Of a stretch of 64,000 bases of DNA, positions 30,024 through 43,100 are shown one piece after another (the first letter of the stretch is position 1; each line of letters begins with the position of its first letter). This stretch comes from Acanthamoeba sp. SK_2022b (Eukaryota > Discosea > Longamoebia > Acanthamoebidae). A program made the position numbers and the translations under genes. The DNA lies in NCBI GenBank assembly GCA_027943245.1, contig JANDJZ010000065.1:1-64000 (forward strand). The letters run 5' to 3'. A model generated the notes under the pieces. The model did not search any database and had not been told where the DNA came from. It saw nothing but the letters and a program-made list of their open reading frames with translations.

Positions 30024-30103
30024 CAGAGTGTGGACGACAGATGAAAGACTGCCCCATCTGCAGGCGATCCATCTCCCGGGTGGTGGAAATCTTCAAGAGC
30101 TGA
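28321..30103 (+). CDS. FYVE-SAP-SAP-RING E3 ubiquitin ligase, CARP (RNF34/RFFL)-like
   Basis: Exon 1 (ATG 28321) and exon 2 (near 28519) form a FYVE-like zinc finger: C-A-K-C, then H-K-H-T-C-H-M-C-R, C-W-K-C and R-I-C-D-M-C. As in the CARP family it departs from the canonical R-K-H-H-C-R lipid-binding motif. Next comes a SAP-like segment (L-P-T-P-M-L-K-A-Y-L-D-M-H-G-V, about 28740) and a long Pro/Ser-rich linker with a poly-Ser run. A second SAP-like segment (L-P-I-R-Q-L-K-T-I-L, about 29340) and a C-terminal C3HC4 RING follow, split by introns (C-K-I-C-Y-D-R near 29730 and C-P-I-C-R-R near 30055). The order matches RNF34/rififylin ligases that ubiquitinate signalling proteins at endosomal membranes. 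The last intron holds a GTT microsatellite. Confidence 0.8.
29966..30022. repeat. GTT trinucleotide microsatellite in the RING intron
   Basis: A pure TTG/GTT run of about 57 bases lies in the last intron of the FYVE-RING gene and ends within a few bases of the CAG acceptor, so it takes the place of a polypyrimidine tract. Confidence 0.95.
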
Positions 30104-30216
30104 TCCGCGCATGCCGCTCAGTTATTGCTGATGCTGTTGTTGTATCGCGATAAGAAGGCGAATTATAGATCATTTCTTTAAAGGTAAATAGTGTGTTTGC
30201 GTGCGTGTGAGTTGTT

Positions 30217-31627
30217 TTACAGGTTGCGCATGAGGAAGATGTCCGAGACGGTCTTGGGGATGCTGCTGATGGATTCCTTCGTGGCGTACTTCACACCCCA
30301 GGCCAAAACGTAGTAGCCCTGATCGAGGAACCACGCGATGAGCTCGTCGTAGGAGCCCCACGGATGGGCGCGGATGTTGCGCCCCAGGGATACAGCCAGC
30401 ACGGCGATCCTCTTGTCGGCAAAGAACTCCCTGCCCGCGTAGAGCACCTTGTACTCAAAGTTCTCCACATCGACGTGCACGAACCACGGGCCTGGAATCT
30501 CATCAATACGTTCTTCCTTGAACAGCCGCTGCAGCGACACCACCTTCACCTGCAGCGAGCGACAGCGTTGTGCTGTCAGAAGGGACAAACGAACGATCGT
30601 TTGTTGTCAATGAGGAAAGAGGGAGGGAGAGGGCGTGAAGCCGAGGTGGTGCTGTGTGTTGTGAGGAGGTACGGTGAAAGTGTTCTCGCCGCCACAGCCA
30701 GAGCCAACCTCTGACGAGCCAGTGTTTCCGAGGTTGAAGCACATGGGCTTGTCAGGCATGTCCTGGTCGGCCAGGCCCACGGGGAAGATGCGCACATTGT
30801 GACGCCAACCGTTGAGCCACACGTTCTCGCAGATGCGGTGCACGTTGGGTTGCAGCGGCTCAAAGGCCATCACCAGGTCGCCGTTCATCGCTGCCTGCGC
30901 GAACTCGCTCCCCATGTTCGAACCTGCGCAGAGTAGTGGCGCGCGTGGGTTCAATTGGTCCACCACCACCACCACCACCACTGCACCAGCAACGGCCTTC
31001 TCTACTGGCTCTGCGATCAGGGAGATATGCACCGATATCGAAAAAGGCGACCTGCCGATCGCGGTAGCGCGCCTTGACTTCTCTGTAGGCCTCCACGAGG
31101 GCGCAGTCGTAACACCCGAGCTCCATGGCGTACTGGCTAACGTGGTCCGCGACGCCGTGGTGCGAGAAGCGGTAACCCATGCGCGTCTGTGACACGTGGG
31201 TCGGCATCCACGAGGAATTCTTGGCCACTTCGTTGGCGATGTGTCCACACTGGGCTGCAAAGCCGTAGGGGTCGTCCGGCGGCACTACACGCCTTCTTGC
31301 GTGTAGGTGACGGGTGTGTGATAACGGTTGTCATAATCTAACCGCACAGCTGAACGGGAACGCGAAAAAAGCGAAGCGCGCAACTTCTCCGTACCCAAAG
31401 GAGGAGAGGACGACTGCGGAAGATGCTGAAGAGGACGATGTTGGTGGGAGGGTGGAGGAGACATGGGACCTACGCACGCGCTGCTCCTGCGCAAACTCCT
31501 CGCTACCGTGCTGGCGGAGCATGTCGGCGTGTTTGAACTGGCCCACCCAGCTCATCATCATCAAGAAGAGGCATACGCCTGCAAGACCGGCAAGGACACG
31601 GCTCGTTCGGTTTGCAGAGCTTCGCAT
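30217..31627 (-). CDS. FkbM-type methyltransferase with N-terminal signal anchor
   Basis: The first exon (ATG 31627) gives a basic start and a hydrophobic helix (about residues 11-27) typical of a type II Golgi/ER signal anchor, then a stem. The second carries a domain ending V-A-F-F-D-I-G-A, the SAM-binding motif I strand. The third continues G-S-N-M-G-S-E-F and A-F-E-P-L-Q-P-N with the acidic ribose-binding loop. The fourth holds V-H-V-D-V-E-N-F-E-Y-K-V-L, the FkbM D-V-E-G-x-E equivalent. FkbM enzymes methylate hydroxyls on sugars or small molecules; a lumenal glycan substrate is inferred from the anchor. It ends at 30217. Confidence 0.75.
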
Positions 31628-31788
31628 CTTTGTGTTTCTCTCGTGTGATGATGATAGGTGTGTGTGTGTGAGACGGCGGAAGTAGAAAAAACACTTCATT
31701 GCATAGTGATTAATCACCCAGCCCAATAGAATGCGAGGAATAACTCCTCCCTGGAACCACAAACCTCCGGTGACGGGATTGGTTTTTC

Positions 31789-33897
31789 TCACCACTTCTC
31801 CGGGTTGGCGTCCTTACGTTGGAGACGCTGTTTGTGCCATGAGGGCTTAGAGCGCTGGTCCTTGCCTGCCAGCGGATCAAACACCGAGTAGAGCTCTTCC
31901 TCCTTCTCCATCTGGCGTGGCAAGGGACGCATGAGTGGTTGGTTGTGGGCGGGAGGGAGGAGCCGCTGATCGGCTGATCGCAAGCAACACGCGAGGAGAT
32001 GGTGGTGCCACACACCCTCACCCACCACAGGCGGGCCATAGCCCCCTATCCCAATTTGGGAAGGTCCCCTCTGGGGATGGGTGGTGGTGGTGGTGGTGGT
32101 GGTGGTGGTGGTGGTGGTGGTGGTGATACCTGTCCACCGATCTTCTCGAACTTGAGGACGTGCTGCTTCCACTCTTTGTCGGGCTGCTTGAGGGAAGACT
32201 GAAACTTCTTCAGTGCCTCCAGCGTCTGTAGAAAAAAACCAGGAAATGGTAAGAGAGGTGGAAAGCGAATGGCCTGAAGCCGCCCAAACAGAGCAAGGAA
32301 CGGATGCCTGCTTCTGTCGATCGCCGGTGCGCTTCCTGGCCTTGTCTTTGTACTTGAGGCGCATCTGTTCGAGGGGGTCGAGGGCGGCTTCGCTCTTCTT
32401 ATCTTCATGCTCACCGGCGGGCTTATCATTTTGCTTCTTGAAGGAGAGCAGCGATTTCTTGAGCTCCTTGAACTCCTTCTGTCGCTCCTCCTTCTCACGC
32501 TCCCGCCGACCCATCACTTCGTCGTACGCCGATGAAGTCGTCATAGACTTGTCCTTCGAGACATCGTCATCACCATCGTCGCCGCTTCTCCTCTTCCTCT
32601 TGGTGCTCTCCTCTTTCTTCTTAATAACCGTCCTCTCCTCCTCCTCCTCCTCCTCCTCTTGTCCTCGTTCGTGATCGCCGTCTTGGTCGTTGTCTCCCGT
32701 TCTTCGTCGCTTTCGCTCCGAAGGTCGACGATCATCCCCGCTTCGCTTTCGCTCTTCTTTGTCGTGTTCTCTGCCTTCGACAGCCTGCGAAGATCATCCG
32801 ACATCAGCCAGGCCATGATGGAGGGTAATGTCAACCAACGGGGGCGAGTAAGGAAAGGGAGGAAAGCTTCGAACAGAACGTGCCTGGTGGCTGGCGCTAG
32901 TGGGGTCTCGCTTCGCTTCGTCGGTCTTCTCGCTCCACTTGAGTTCGGCGTCGGTCCCAGCTGTGGCGGTGGAGTCGTCCGCCACGTGGCTGCTCTTCAT
33001 TCGGGGCTTGAACTGCGGCGCCTCTTCGGCGCCTTCCTCCTCGCCGAACGACAGCAGCGCCACGTTCCTCTTCTTACGGATCTGGGGCCGATCGATGGGC
33101 TTGGCGGACTGGTCCTCCTCGCCGGGCTTGCGCTTGATGCCAAGGGCGTAGAGGTCGCGCGGCACGATGTCGTCGAACGGATTGGAGAGCACCTCGGCGG
33201 CGAGGATCCGCGGTGGATAGAGCGGTCTGTCCTCCTCGCTCACCTCCAACTCGCCCAACTTGAGCACGTTGAAGATCGTGTTGCCCGTGACCTACAGCAC
33301 GTCCACGCCACCACCCACCCACCACCACCACCACTCTGGAAAGTTAACCGGCTTTGCCGCGGGCGTCTGAAATAGGGCCGAGTCCAGTGCGTGCCTTGCC
33401 AAAGGCAGTGTTCTTGCCCTCAAGCTCCCCTGCGGGGCCGAGGGTGATGAAGAACTGCGAGCGGTTGTTGTCCCTCCCGGTGTTGGCCATGCCTACCATG
33501 CCGCGGTGCCTGTACTTAAGACGCGAGTGGAACTCGTCTGCAAAAGGCTCTCCATAGATCGACTCTCCACCTTCAATTGTTGTGTTGTGCAGAAAAATCA
33601 GTTTCACGCCCCTCTGCACCCGGTGCTTCGATAGATCAGAATTTTGGAGGATGGAAGAAGAGGAGGGGTACTACCAAAGCCAGTGCCAGTTGGATCACCA
33701 CCCTGCACAATGAAGTCTTTCACTACACGGTGGAAGATGGTGTTGTCGTAGTAGCCCTCAAGGCAGAGCTGAATAAAGTTGCGGCAGGCCTTCGGCGCCT
33801 CCTTGGGCCACAACTCAATGTCAATGTCTCCCACGCTGGTCTTGAGCAGGACCTTGCCGTTAGTAGCCGGCTCCAAGGCATAGACCCCCAGCGACAT
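31789..33897 (-). CDS. CWC27: Spliceosomal cyclophilin CWC27
   Basis: The start at 33897 opens a cyclophilin-type peptidyl-prolyl isomerase domain: G-D-I-D-I-E-L-W-P-K-E-A-P-K-A-C-R-N-F, F-H-R-V-V-K-D-F-I-V-Q-G-G-D-P, then M-A-N-T-G-R-D-N-N-R-S-Q-F-F-I-T-L. After the domain come I-L-x-N-P-F-D-D-I-V-P-R and a long charged region. The C-terminal segments L-x-F-K-K-Q (about 32450) and S-V-F-D-P-L (about 31890) are hallmarks of CWC27/SDCCAG10. Like other CWC27 proteins it probably has low isomerase activity and works as a splicing factor in the activated spliceosome. The catalytic Arg of F-H-R is present. A CCA/GGT microsatellite lies in one intron. Confidence 0.9.
32080..32124. repeat. GGT trinucleotide microsatellite in a CWC27 intron
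   Basis: About 45 bases of GGT, reading (ACC)n in the gene's sense, begin right after a GTATC donor, at the 5' end of the intron. Confidence 0.95.
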
Positions 33898-34101
33898 CTT
33901 GATGATCAGCGCAAAGAGGAAGGAAGGGAAAACAAAAGAAAAGCTTGCTGTCAAGGATCCTGTCGACGTTGGTCCGGCGTATCTGACAGGCGTTGGTTGG
34001 ACGCCCTAGGGCGGCAAATTAAACTCAACGCAATTACCGCCGCCGCTGCTGCTGCTGCGGTGCTCTGCGCAAAGCGAACGGCAAAGGATTATTATTAGCG
34101 T
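33898..34101. promoter_or_regulatory. Divergent promoter region, CWC27 / DOCK-A/B
   Basis: About 200 bases between two divergent starts. A GCCGCCGCTGCTGCTGCTGC stretch and a TTATTATTAG block just before 34102 are seen; no defined core element could be assigned. Confidence 0.4.
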
Positions 34102-37100
34102 ATGGCGTGGTCGGCACCTTCTTCGGTGGGCGCAAAATGGAAGCCCATGGACGCCTTTGGTTTTGGTATTGTACCTTCCCTTCCCCTCAACCGCGGCGTT
34201 CTTTCATTTAGCTCCGACAAGGGCACCCCATTTCCACGGGGTTTGTCTCTTCCTCGGGGCGTTGTTCGGCCGAACATGCGTACATGTATAATTGTGGATC
34301 CTTGTTCCACAAACAACGCCTCTTCTCTTTATCACCATCGCCGCGTTCCCTTTTGGGGGAGGAACAAGGGTCCCGGTTTTTCCGGCCCCGTTTTTGTTGT
34401 TTGTTCCCCCCACCCCCCAATAATACTCGGCCCCAGGTGGAGCTATCAGCACACTCATTGCTCCCTTCGTCATGGTGCTCCCTTCGTAGCAATTTTCCCC
34501 TACCGACCGGCTGCTGGAGCGCAGTTTCAGCTGCCCTTCAAGATCGGTGATAAGATTCGGTACCCTCCATGGCTTCGCTCGCCCCACCACCCCGCTTCCT
34601 TTCCTATTCATTGCCCTACTTACTTACCTACCCCACTGCATAGTATCCAAGAAGAGATCGATGGCTGGTACCGGGGCAGTCTCATCATCGAGGCTCGCGA
34701 AGGCGACACCGATCGCACTGTACCCTCTCCCTCTTTCGGCTCAGTTCACACTAGTCCGAACAAACAGTTGTGATTGCGCGAGTGCTGACGCTCAGTGTCT
34801 TCTCGTAGCCCAAGGAAGTGAAGGGCATCTTCCCCAAGACCTACATTTCTATCACGCGCGAGCTCGACGACGACCCTATCACGAAGGAACTGCGTGGCGT
34901 GCTGCGCGAATGGGGTGCCCTCATGCGACAGTACTACCTCGTACGGCCCCGTGAACTTGCCAGGCGGATATCAAGCACTGGGGCATGTATTTGATCGATT
35001 GTTTCCTTTTGCGTTGGATCCACAGGAGAGGCGCATGAAAGAGTACACCACGATCAAGGATCGCATGAAGGTCCTGCTCGACTGGCACCGCATCATCACC
35101 TCGCCTCATACGCCTCCTGTACGTTGCGTGGATGGCAGCACCCGGCTTGGGGTAGGGGAAGCCAGAGAACGAATTGTATAACTTTACTTGCAACCTCTTC
35201 AGAAAGCGCTGGCCGAACTCAAGCCGCGTGTGATGAGCAACATCGAGGAGGGAAGGCGTCTGCTGGGACTCGACATGATCGTTAAGACGCGCTCCGGCGA
35301 GCCCGCCACTGAGAACAACACGCCCGTGCTCAAGCTTTACCGCATGGTAAGCTCCCCCGCCGAGCCTCTATCTCGCAGCGTTGTTAAGGGCCTGAGCCGT
35401 GCTCCCATGACCACTGCAGCACCAAGAGCTGGCCTCCAAGGACACTACTCCAGGCGCCAACAAGGACACCGTCGATAAACCCAAAGAGAAGAACGTATGC
35501 CAACTTGGCCCGGTTGTGAGCAAAGGAGTCATCTCATCTCATCCCACCTCTTGCGTGCGTGAACAGCCCCTTACTGCCTCGCGTGACCTGCTGGCTCAGC
35601 AGTCATCGACGGTCGACCTGAACGTCCTCAAGAGCGCCAAGCTCATCAGCGTCACCACCGCCAAGGACATTGCTCAGCACTGCTTGCTTCTGGAGCTCAA
35701 GCTCTCAATGTGCCAGGTGCCCTTCCCCCCCTCGAATGCTCCTCCCTTGAACGTGAGAGTTGGGAGTGTTCAAGCTTACTTGAAACGGTGGACTGATTGC
35801 TCCGGGCTCTGTCACAGGTCGGCGAGCCGACCGAGTTGTACTTCTCCCTGTACAGTGCAAGAAGTGGCCAGAATCTGACGGAGGAATTCAAGGTGGGCCT
35901 CACGGCCAACGGTCTCCCTCCGGACATCAATGCCATCGGCACCATGAAGTCCTGGTTTGAGGTGTGTGTCTCGCCCTCACTTCACATCGACTACGCGCAC
36001 GAACTCCTGCTGATTGGGTGGTGTCGCACAGGTGGCCGAGCTCCACGGTGGCGACGCCTATTTGGTGTGCCGAATGGTGCGCAAAGGCCAACTCGTGTGG
36101 GACGACAGCGCCAAGGCCAAGAAGGAGGTATGCTGTCTTAGCTTCACTGTGCCGCAGGCCTGTGTGCTCCCTCCCTCGCTTTATTCATTCGTTCTCAACC
36201 GCGTGCAGGTCAAGGACGAAGAGGCTCTCAGACGCCCGTTTGCCTGCGGAGTCATGTCTCTGGCGGAGCTGGGTTTAGGTCTGGGCAAGGAGAGCGAGCA
36301 TTCGATGAAGATGTTCGCTCCCAAGGAGGAGGAGAAGTTTGCCACACTCCCCGACCGTACGTCTACCGCGAGTGTTCTCTATGTCATAACATCATGATCA
36401 TGTCGATGGCCGCTGTATTCACTTTGCCGTCATGTTCGATTTGATCAGTGATCATCCAGAACGTGGCCTCAGCCTACCAATCGCAGCCCAAGGGTTCACT
36501 ATCGCTTGGGCTCCGCCTCTTCGGCGGTGCCTTTGACCACGTACACGCTGCATCATTGCCCCCCCCCCCAAACCGCCGATATGCAGAGCGCTGTACTGAG
36601 GAGGTCTCCTGTGGTCCGCGGTGGTAGGTTATCAAGTCCTTCCCCGATCTGAGCAGGTTCCCGCTACAACAAAAGTTGAACATGATCGAGTCGCAGAACC
36701 AGAGTCAGGTGGGCAGGAACGATCTGTACATCACCCTTGACAGCGCCGTCGTGGCTTCCGAAGCTGGGGACAAAAATCTCGAGGTAACAACAGCCTTCCC
36801 CAACTATCCAACCCGATCCTCGCTGCCTTTCCTTGATGACTGACCGATGGGCTCTCATCTTCACCCGACAGCTTTTGGTCGGTGTCCGCGACGACAATGG
36901 CTACCCGGTCAACAACTGCTTCAGCTCGGGCACCGGCGAAAAGCCGATTACCGAGTTCAAGTCGCTCGTACTCCACAAGTGTGGCAGCCCCATATGGAAG
37001 GAGACCGTCCGGGTCAACGTCAAGGCCGAGGACTACCCCCGCTGCCATTTGTATTTTACATTCCAGGTACACCCACCCACCCACCCTTCATGTAGCTTGT

Positions 37101-40100
37101 GCGCGCGATGTGGGTTTACAGTACAGAAAAGTCGCGTCTCCCTTCCTTATCGATTTCTTTTCTGTGTCAAACACAAAATGCAGAGTGTCGGCAAGAAGGG
37201 CGCCAAGGTCATCAGCAACGGTTTTCTGCGCCTCACCAATACGGATGGTACGGTGGCGCCCGACGGCACTAAGGAGATCGCCACCTTCAAGCCGCCGCGC
37301 TCTGTAGATGAGCGGGCGTTCTACCTCGGTAAGGGCATCCTGCTTGAGCCTAGGGCCTGGTAGGTGTGCCGCCGCTTACGCGTCATGATGCGGGGGTATG
37401 TGCTACACAGATGCCGCGAGCTCTAACAAGCTGGCAATCCGAAAGGGCGAAGTCATCAAGGTCAAGACCACCCTCTGCTCGACCTACCTCACCCAAAATA
37501 GTACGCGGACCGCATTTCTCTCCTTGCCACTCGGGCACTGGCCGCTGCTCGCGCATGGTCACTGGGAGAAAGTTGACGTGCATGTTTTGCAGCGTCGATG
37601 CTTGGGCTGTTGCAGTGGCGCCAGCAGAGCGACCTGGCGGGCATGCTCAACAAGTTCTCGTTCGTGGACCAAAATGAGATCGTCAAATTCCTCAAGGAAA
37701 CGTTCGACTCCTTGTTCGCCATTCTCGTTTCTCCCAGCTGCCAGGGCAACACCAAGCTATCTCTGCAAGTGTACGCCCGTGACTTGATGCTCCCTTTGCT
37801 CGGCACTGCGCACTTTTCCTCTAATCCTTCCTCTTTCATTACACGCGGATCACGTTTAGATACGATGCCATCGTGAACACGATTCAGCTCCTGTACGACG
37901 AGAAGCAGGGTCAGTCCGCTCACAGCCCCTCGACAACTACATCGTCCACTATCAGCAGGTACGCTCGCACCTGGAACTCGAGTTTCTGCGAGTGGAGGCG
38001 AAGAGCTTACGTCGCTGGGTCTCTCTTGGCCGTGTCTCATGTGTAACTTGTAGCTCGAGGTCAAGCCAGCCGCCTCTGGCGTGGCCTCGACGCCAGCCGC
38101 GGCATCGTCAGCGGTGCCCAGCCACCGACAGAGGAATTCCGTTCTCGGATCGCCGACCGGGTCTGGCATCGCTCCCGGCTCCCCCAGCCGCAGGCCTGGA
38201 GCGGACGAAGCCGATAACAACTTCTCCAAGATGCATAAGAACCTGATGTTCTGCCTCAAGGAGCAGTTCAAGGTCAGCTCTTCCCTCCTCTTCCCCTTCT
38301 CAGATTTGGGTCCTCGTCTCGAAACACTCGCCTCACGTTGGCGTGGACGACAGGAGTTGACGACCACCACCACGCCGTCGCCCATCTCTGGCAAGAAGCT
38401 AATCCCGACCGTCAAAGCGCTGGAGTACTTGCTCAAGTTCATCCTCGCCTCTCGCATCCTCTACGACCGCACCAACCCGCAGGACGCCCTCCGCACGTAC
38501 GTCTCTCAGGCCCGTGTTGTATTTTCTGGCCAGACCGCGGTGGCCCTGCCTCTCTCCCACCTAACAAAACAATCGCGACAATACCTTGGCTGGTGCGCGC
38601 GTAGTAAGGAGGAGTTCAAGGGAGACATGGCCGGTTTCTTCGACGTCTTCAACGAGCTGATGGCCCAGAAGGTGGACTGGCTCATCGGCGCCCAGACCCT
38701 GGCCGTGAGGCACTTCTCGCGGTTCTTCGCCCACTTGGAGTCCCTGTTCTCGATCCAGGAGAGGAGCTCCATCGCGGGCAAGTTCTTGGACAGCGTGAAG
38801 GGCAACACTACGACCCGCCTCAACGTCGAGAAGCTCTTGCTCATCCACTCCATCATCAGCGATTCACTCTTCCAGAACGCAGGCACGATATCACGCCAAC
38901 CCCCACCCCCTCTACGAAGTTAGTAATAACTACTTGCCTCTGAGCTCTGGCGTCATTCTTGTTTGCTTCGCCCTCCGCTCCCCGCTCAGGCGCGCGCAAA
39001 CAGCTCATGCCGGTCGTGCTCTCGAACCTGAAGCAATTCCTCAGCTCGTCCGACAAGCTGGAGGAGAAGCGCGAATGCATCTCCGTCCTCTTCCTCCTTC
39101 TCGAGCAGCTCCAGACCAACCTTGCAGTACGCGCCGACCTCCTGAGCGCTGTAGGAATCGATGTGAAGCTGACGTATTGCGCGGTCGTGTGTGGGTGCGT
39201 GGGTGTGGATATTGCGTAGTCGGAGACGAACGTGTGGGATTCGGGTGTGGCGTCGGTGCTGCCAGAGGTTCTGCAGTCCATTAATCTCATGAGCCAGCCG
39301 GGCCAGCAGGGCGACAAGGCCATGCAAGCCGACATCGTCATGTGCTTGCTTTCGATTCTCCATCTCCTGGCGCCCCAGAGCTACCAGGCCTTCCTACACT
39401 CCCTCAACGGCGAGGAAAACATCCGGGTAGACCCCTCCCTCCCGTACCAACACTCGGTCCCACCATCTAGCCCTTTCCCTCCGCCGCCCCCCTCCCATCA
39501 AGGCGCACGCTACTGACGTGGGGCTCTCGAATGGGCACTGCAGAACACACTGATCGCGCTGTTCCGCAACCTCTCCTCGCTCATTTCGGAGCGCCCGGCC
39601 TTCCCCGAGAACTGGTTCGGGCTACAGATGTTCCAGTACTCCACTATCTCGAAGGTCATCTCCATCATGACCGACATCCTGCCCTTCCGGTTGGGCTTCC
39701 TCTCCTCCGACGGCTCTGGCCCGGCAGGGGCCAAGCCATCGTCGTTCGGCGGTGGTGGCGTCGCTTCGCGCACCATCGGCGCTCCAACCTCGTCCCTTTC
39801 GTCGTCCATTTCGTCATCAGGTGGGTCCTTCCGCGGTCCGTCACCTCTCGCCTCGTCGTCATCAGGCACTGCCGGCGGCCCTGCCCCGACGTCTCCCGCT
39901 CCCGCTCGCCCTTCTCCTGGCATTCCGCCTCGCAGCGGCGGCGCGTCACCCGGTGGCCTAGTCTCGTCATCGCCCTTCAACTCCCCGGGTGGACCGGCCT
40001 CGACGGCCACAGGAGCTCCGGCAACGTCGGGCAGCGTGCCGATCCCGAGCCGTGGTGGGGTGGCGAATCGCTTCCTGCAGGCCGTCAACGCGCCGGGATC

Positions 40101-43100
40101 GCCCTCGAGTGGCTCCCCTGCGTCGTCCCCCTCTCCGTCGCCTTCGTCGCCTGGGTTCCCCAGGCCTGGCGGCCCTGGCAGCAATGTCGGCGGCCCTCGC
40201 CCCATGCCGGCCACGCCGCCCCGCTCCATCCCCGGCGCTGCCGGAAGCGCGGCCGAGGTCAACCGCAGCGCTTCAATGTCGCCTCCTCCGAACGGCAGCA
40301 CACCCTCCCCCAACGGCAGCTTCGGTTCTCTGGGCTCTTCATCCTCCGGTACCTCCGGCGGGTACGTGACCTCGAGATCTGCGTGCGCGTAAGCTTGGTG
40401 GTCGGTTTTCTCTGCCGTGCTGACCCCTTGGCTCTGTCGTAGACCGCCCGGCTCTCCAGCTCCAATGCGGTCAGGCACCGGCATCGTCCGCTCTCCTGCA
40501 CCCAGACGACTGTCCAACAGCCCGGCCGCCGCCGGAAGCAGCATCACAGGTTTGCTCCTCTCTCTGGTGTTGTTGAGGGCAACTCAATGGCTGCCTCTTT
40601 GTCCTATGGTAATTATCGCGACAACGTAAACAGGACGTGGGCTGCCTTTGCCGGCGAGACGCAAGGCCGCTGCAGGCAGCGCCGATTCTGCGATGTCGTT
40701 GGAGAGGAAGGTGTTCGAGGCCTTCTTCACGCTCACAGTCAACTTTATCACGGCCGGCCCTCTCACCATGGAGAAGTTTACCGCCCAGAAGCAGTCCCTC
40801 ATTCACACCGAGTGCGTTCCCTTCCTGGATGATGGGGAGACTTGGCGCCCCGCACGTGTATAATCGTGTCGACTGTATCCTCATAACTTGCATACGATTT
40901 CAGATACGGCGACATGCGTCTGCCCGTGATGGACCACTTCAAGAAGGTCTGGAACGTGCTCGGGCCGAGGCAGACTCTGTTCATCAAGGTACGCCGCACT
41001 TTCGAGTGCCCCAATTACTCAATTGAGCGTGATGCTAATAGATGTGTTTTGTTTGGCTGGCGACGCAGGCGCTCGTTGGGCCTTTCCTGGAGCTTGCCAT
41101 GGTGGAGGAGCCTCAGCTCAAGGAGGCCGGTCTCACACTCTACTTCTCCACGCTCACCCGGGAGTTCAGGTGCGGTGTGCCGCGCCTCTAAGTGGCTGCT
41201 CAGGTGCTGACATGTGATTGTGTGTCACAGCGCCACTCGCACCTTCCGCGGAGTCGAAACGCAGACCATCGACGCCTTGGACAAGATCGTCAACGAGCGC
41301 TTCGCCTCGACCAACAATGCTAGCCTGCCGTATGCCTTTGCCGCCATTGGCAATCGACAACACACCCACGCTGATTTGTTTCTTTCGGTTGTGCGGCGCG
41401 CGCGCGCGTGTAACATGTAGTGGCCTGAGCAGGAGCGGTTCGGTCATCGCTCGCCCTACCGGGACAATGATTACCTCGGCCACTTCGAGCCAGGCGCAGC
41501 AGGCCGCCGACTCCTTCAAGGTAAACTTCCAGCCTTGTTTCGGCTCGGATACCTGCTGCTCTGGCTCACACACACTCATTCTGTTGGCGCAAACAGAAAT
41601 ACTTCAGGGCTACGCTCAATGTGCGCTTCGAGGCCGAGAAGGATGAGGCCCTCAGGGAGCACGGTACGTTTCCGCGCTTGCTCTCAGTAACTCATTGATT
41701 TATTCATTTATTAAAATAAATAAAAATTATTAATTGCCATTTTTAATATCTTGGTGTTCCCTGGTGCCATAGGTTTGTCGTTCCTGCAGGACATGGAGAA
41801 GATTGTGGATCTGTTCACTGCGCTGCGCGTGTTGCCCAAGGCCTACGATGACGACCGCACGGAGGCGACTATGCAGCTCATGCAGTATCTCAAGCAGACT
41901 GACCGGCAGGACAAATATGTCAAGTACATTCACGGTAAGTCGCTATCTTCCGCGCTTTGAGAAGTGCCGTGGTGCTGTGGGTGACTAGTACTCACTCGCC
42001 TCTGTGTCCGCAGATCTGTGCAAGCAGCACGAGGGCAACGGTCATCACGTGGAGGCCGGTCTCACGCTCCTGCTGCACGCCGAGCTGTACGACTGGACCG
42101 AGGACTCCGTGCCGCCCATGGGACCGCATCAGAACAGCGAGATCGCGTGGGAGCGCAAGGTAGATACACCGCCACCACCACCCCTCCCGTTCCATAGTTC
42201 CATCTTTCCCATCTTCGTGTCCGCAGCGGACACGCCGCAAAGAGCAATGCAGACACCTGACGCAAACGTTCTTGTCTGGAATTACAGGAGCGTCTGTACT
42301 TCCAGGCAATCGACTTCTTCGACCACGGCAAGGCGTGGGAGAAGGCCATCGACCTCATGGAAAAGCTGCGCTTCCAGTACCAGCGCATCTTTTTCGACTA
42401 TGAGAAGCTGTCCAACGTCCTGGTATGCCTCCATACACCTCCTGCGACGGTAGTGCCACCCCGATGCGCAGCACGACCACTGACCACAGATTTGCTCTCT
42501 ATGCAATGATAGGCTCGCCAGGCGCGCTTCTTCAGTTCGATCGTAAGCGAGGAGCGCTTCTATTCGGACTACTTCTTCGTCGGCTTCTTCGGCAAGGGCT
42601 TCCCCGCCAACCTGGCCAACAGGCAGTTCATCTTCAAGGGCTACGAGCTCGAGGTACGATCGACCGCCATCCCCCCCCCCCCTCTTCCCCACTTTGCTCA
42701 CCGCTGCAGTGCGTGCGCATTTACGGCATCACAGCATTCGAGGGACTTCCAGGCGCGCGTCACTGCCCTTTGGCCTGCGGCTGAGCTTCTCACTTTCACC
42801 GAGGCGCCCGGAGAGGAGATCAAGAACAGGTCAGTAGTATTGCTCCCTGTACCTAGCGCGACGTGGTGGAGGTTGCTCACCGCGCGCACTCGCGTGTTCG
42901 CGCTCGCCACACCTGCCACAGCTACAAGCAGCATTTGCAGATCTACACTGTCAAGGCCGCGTCGGTGGAGGAGATGGAGGGCAAGGAGAAGGTCGTCAAC
43001 GAGCGGATGCCGCCCTCGATCAAGAAGTTCCTGCTGGGCAACGATGTCAAGGTCTTTGTCTACTCCAAGCCCTTCAGGAAGGACAAGCAAAAGAACAAGG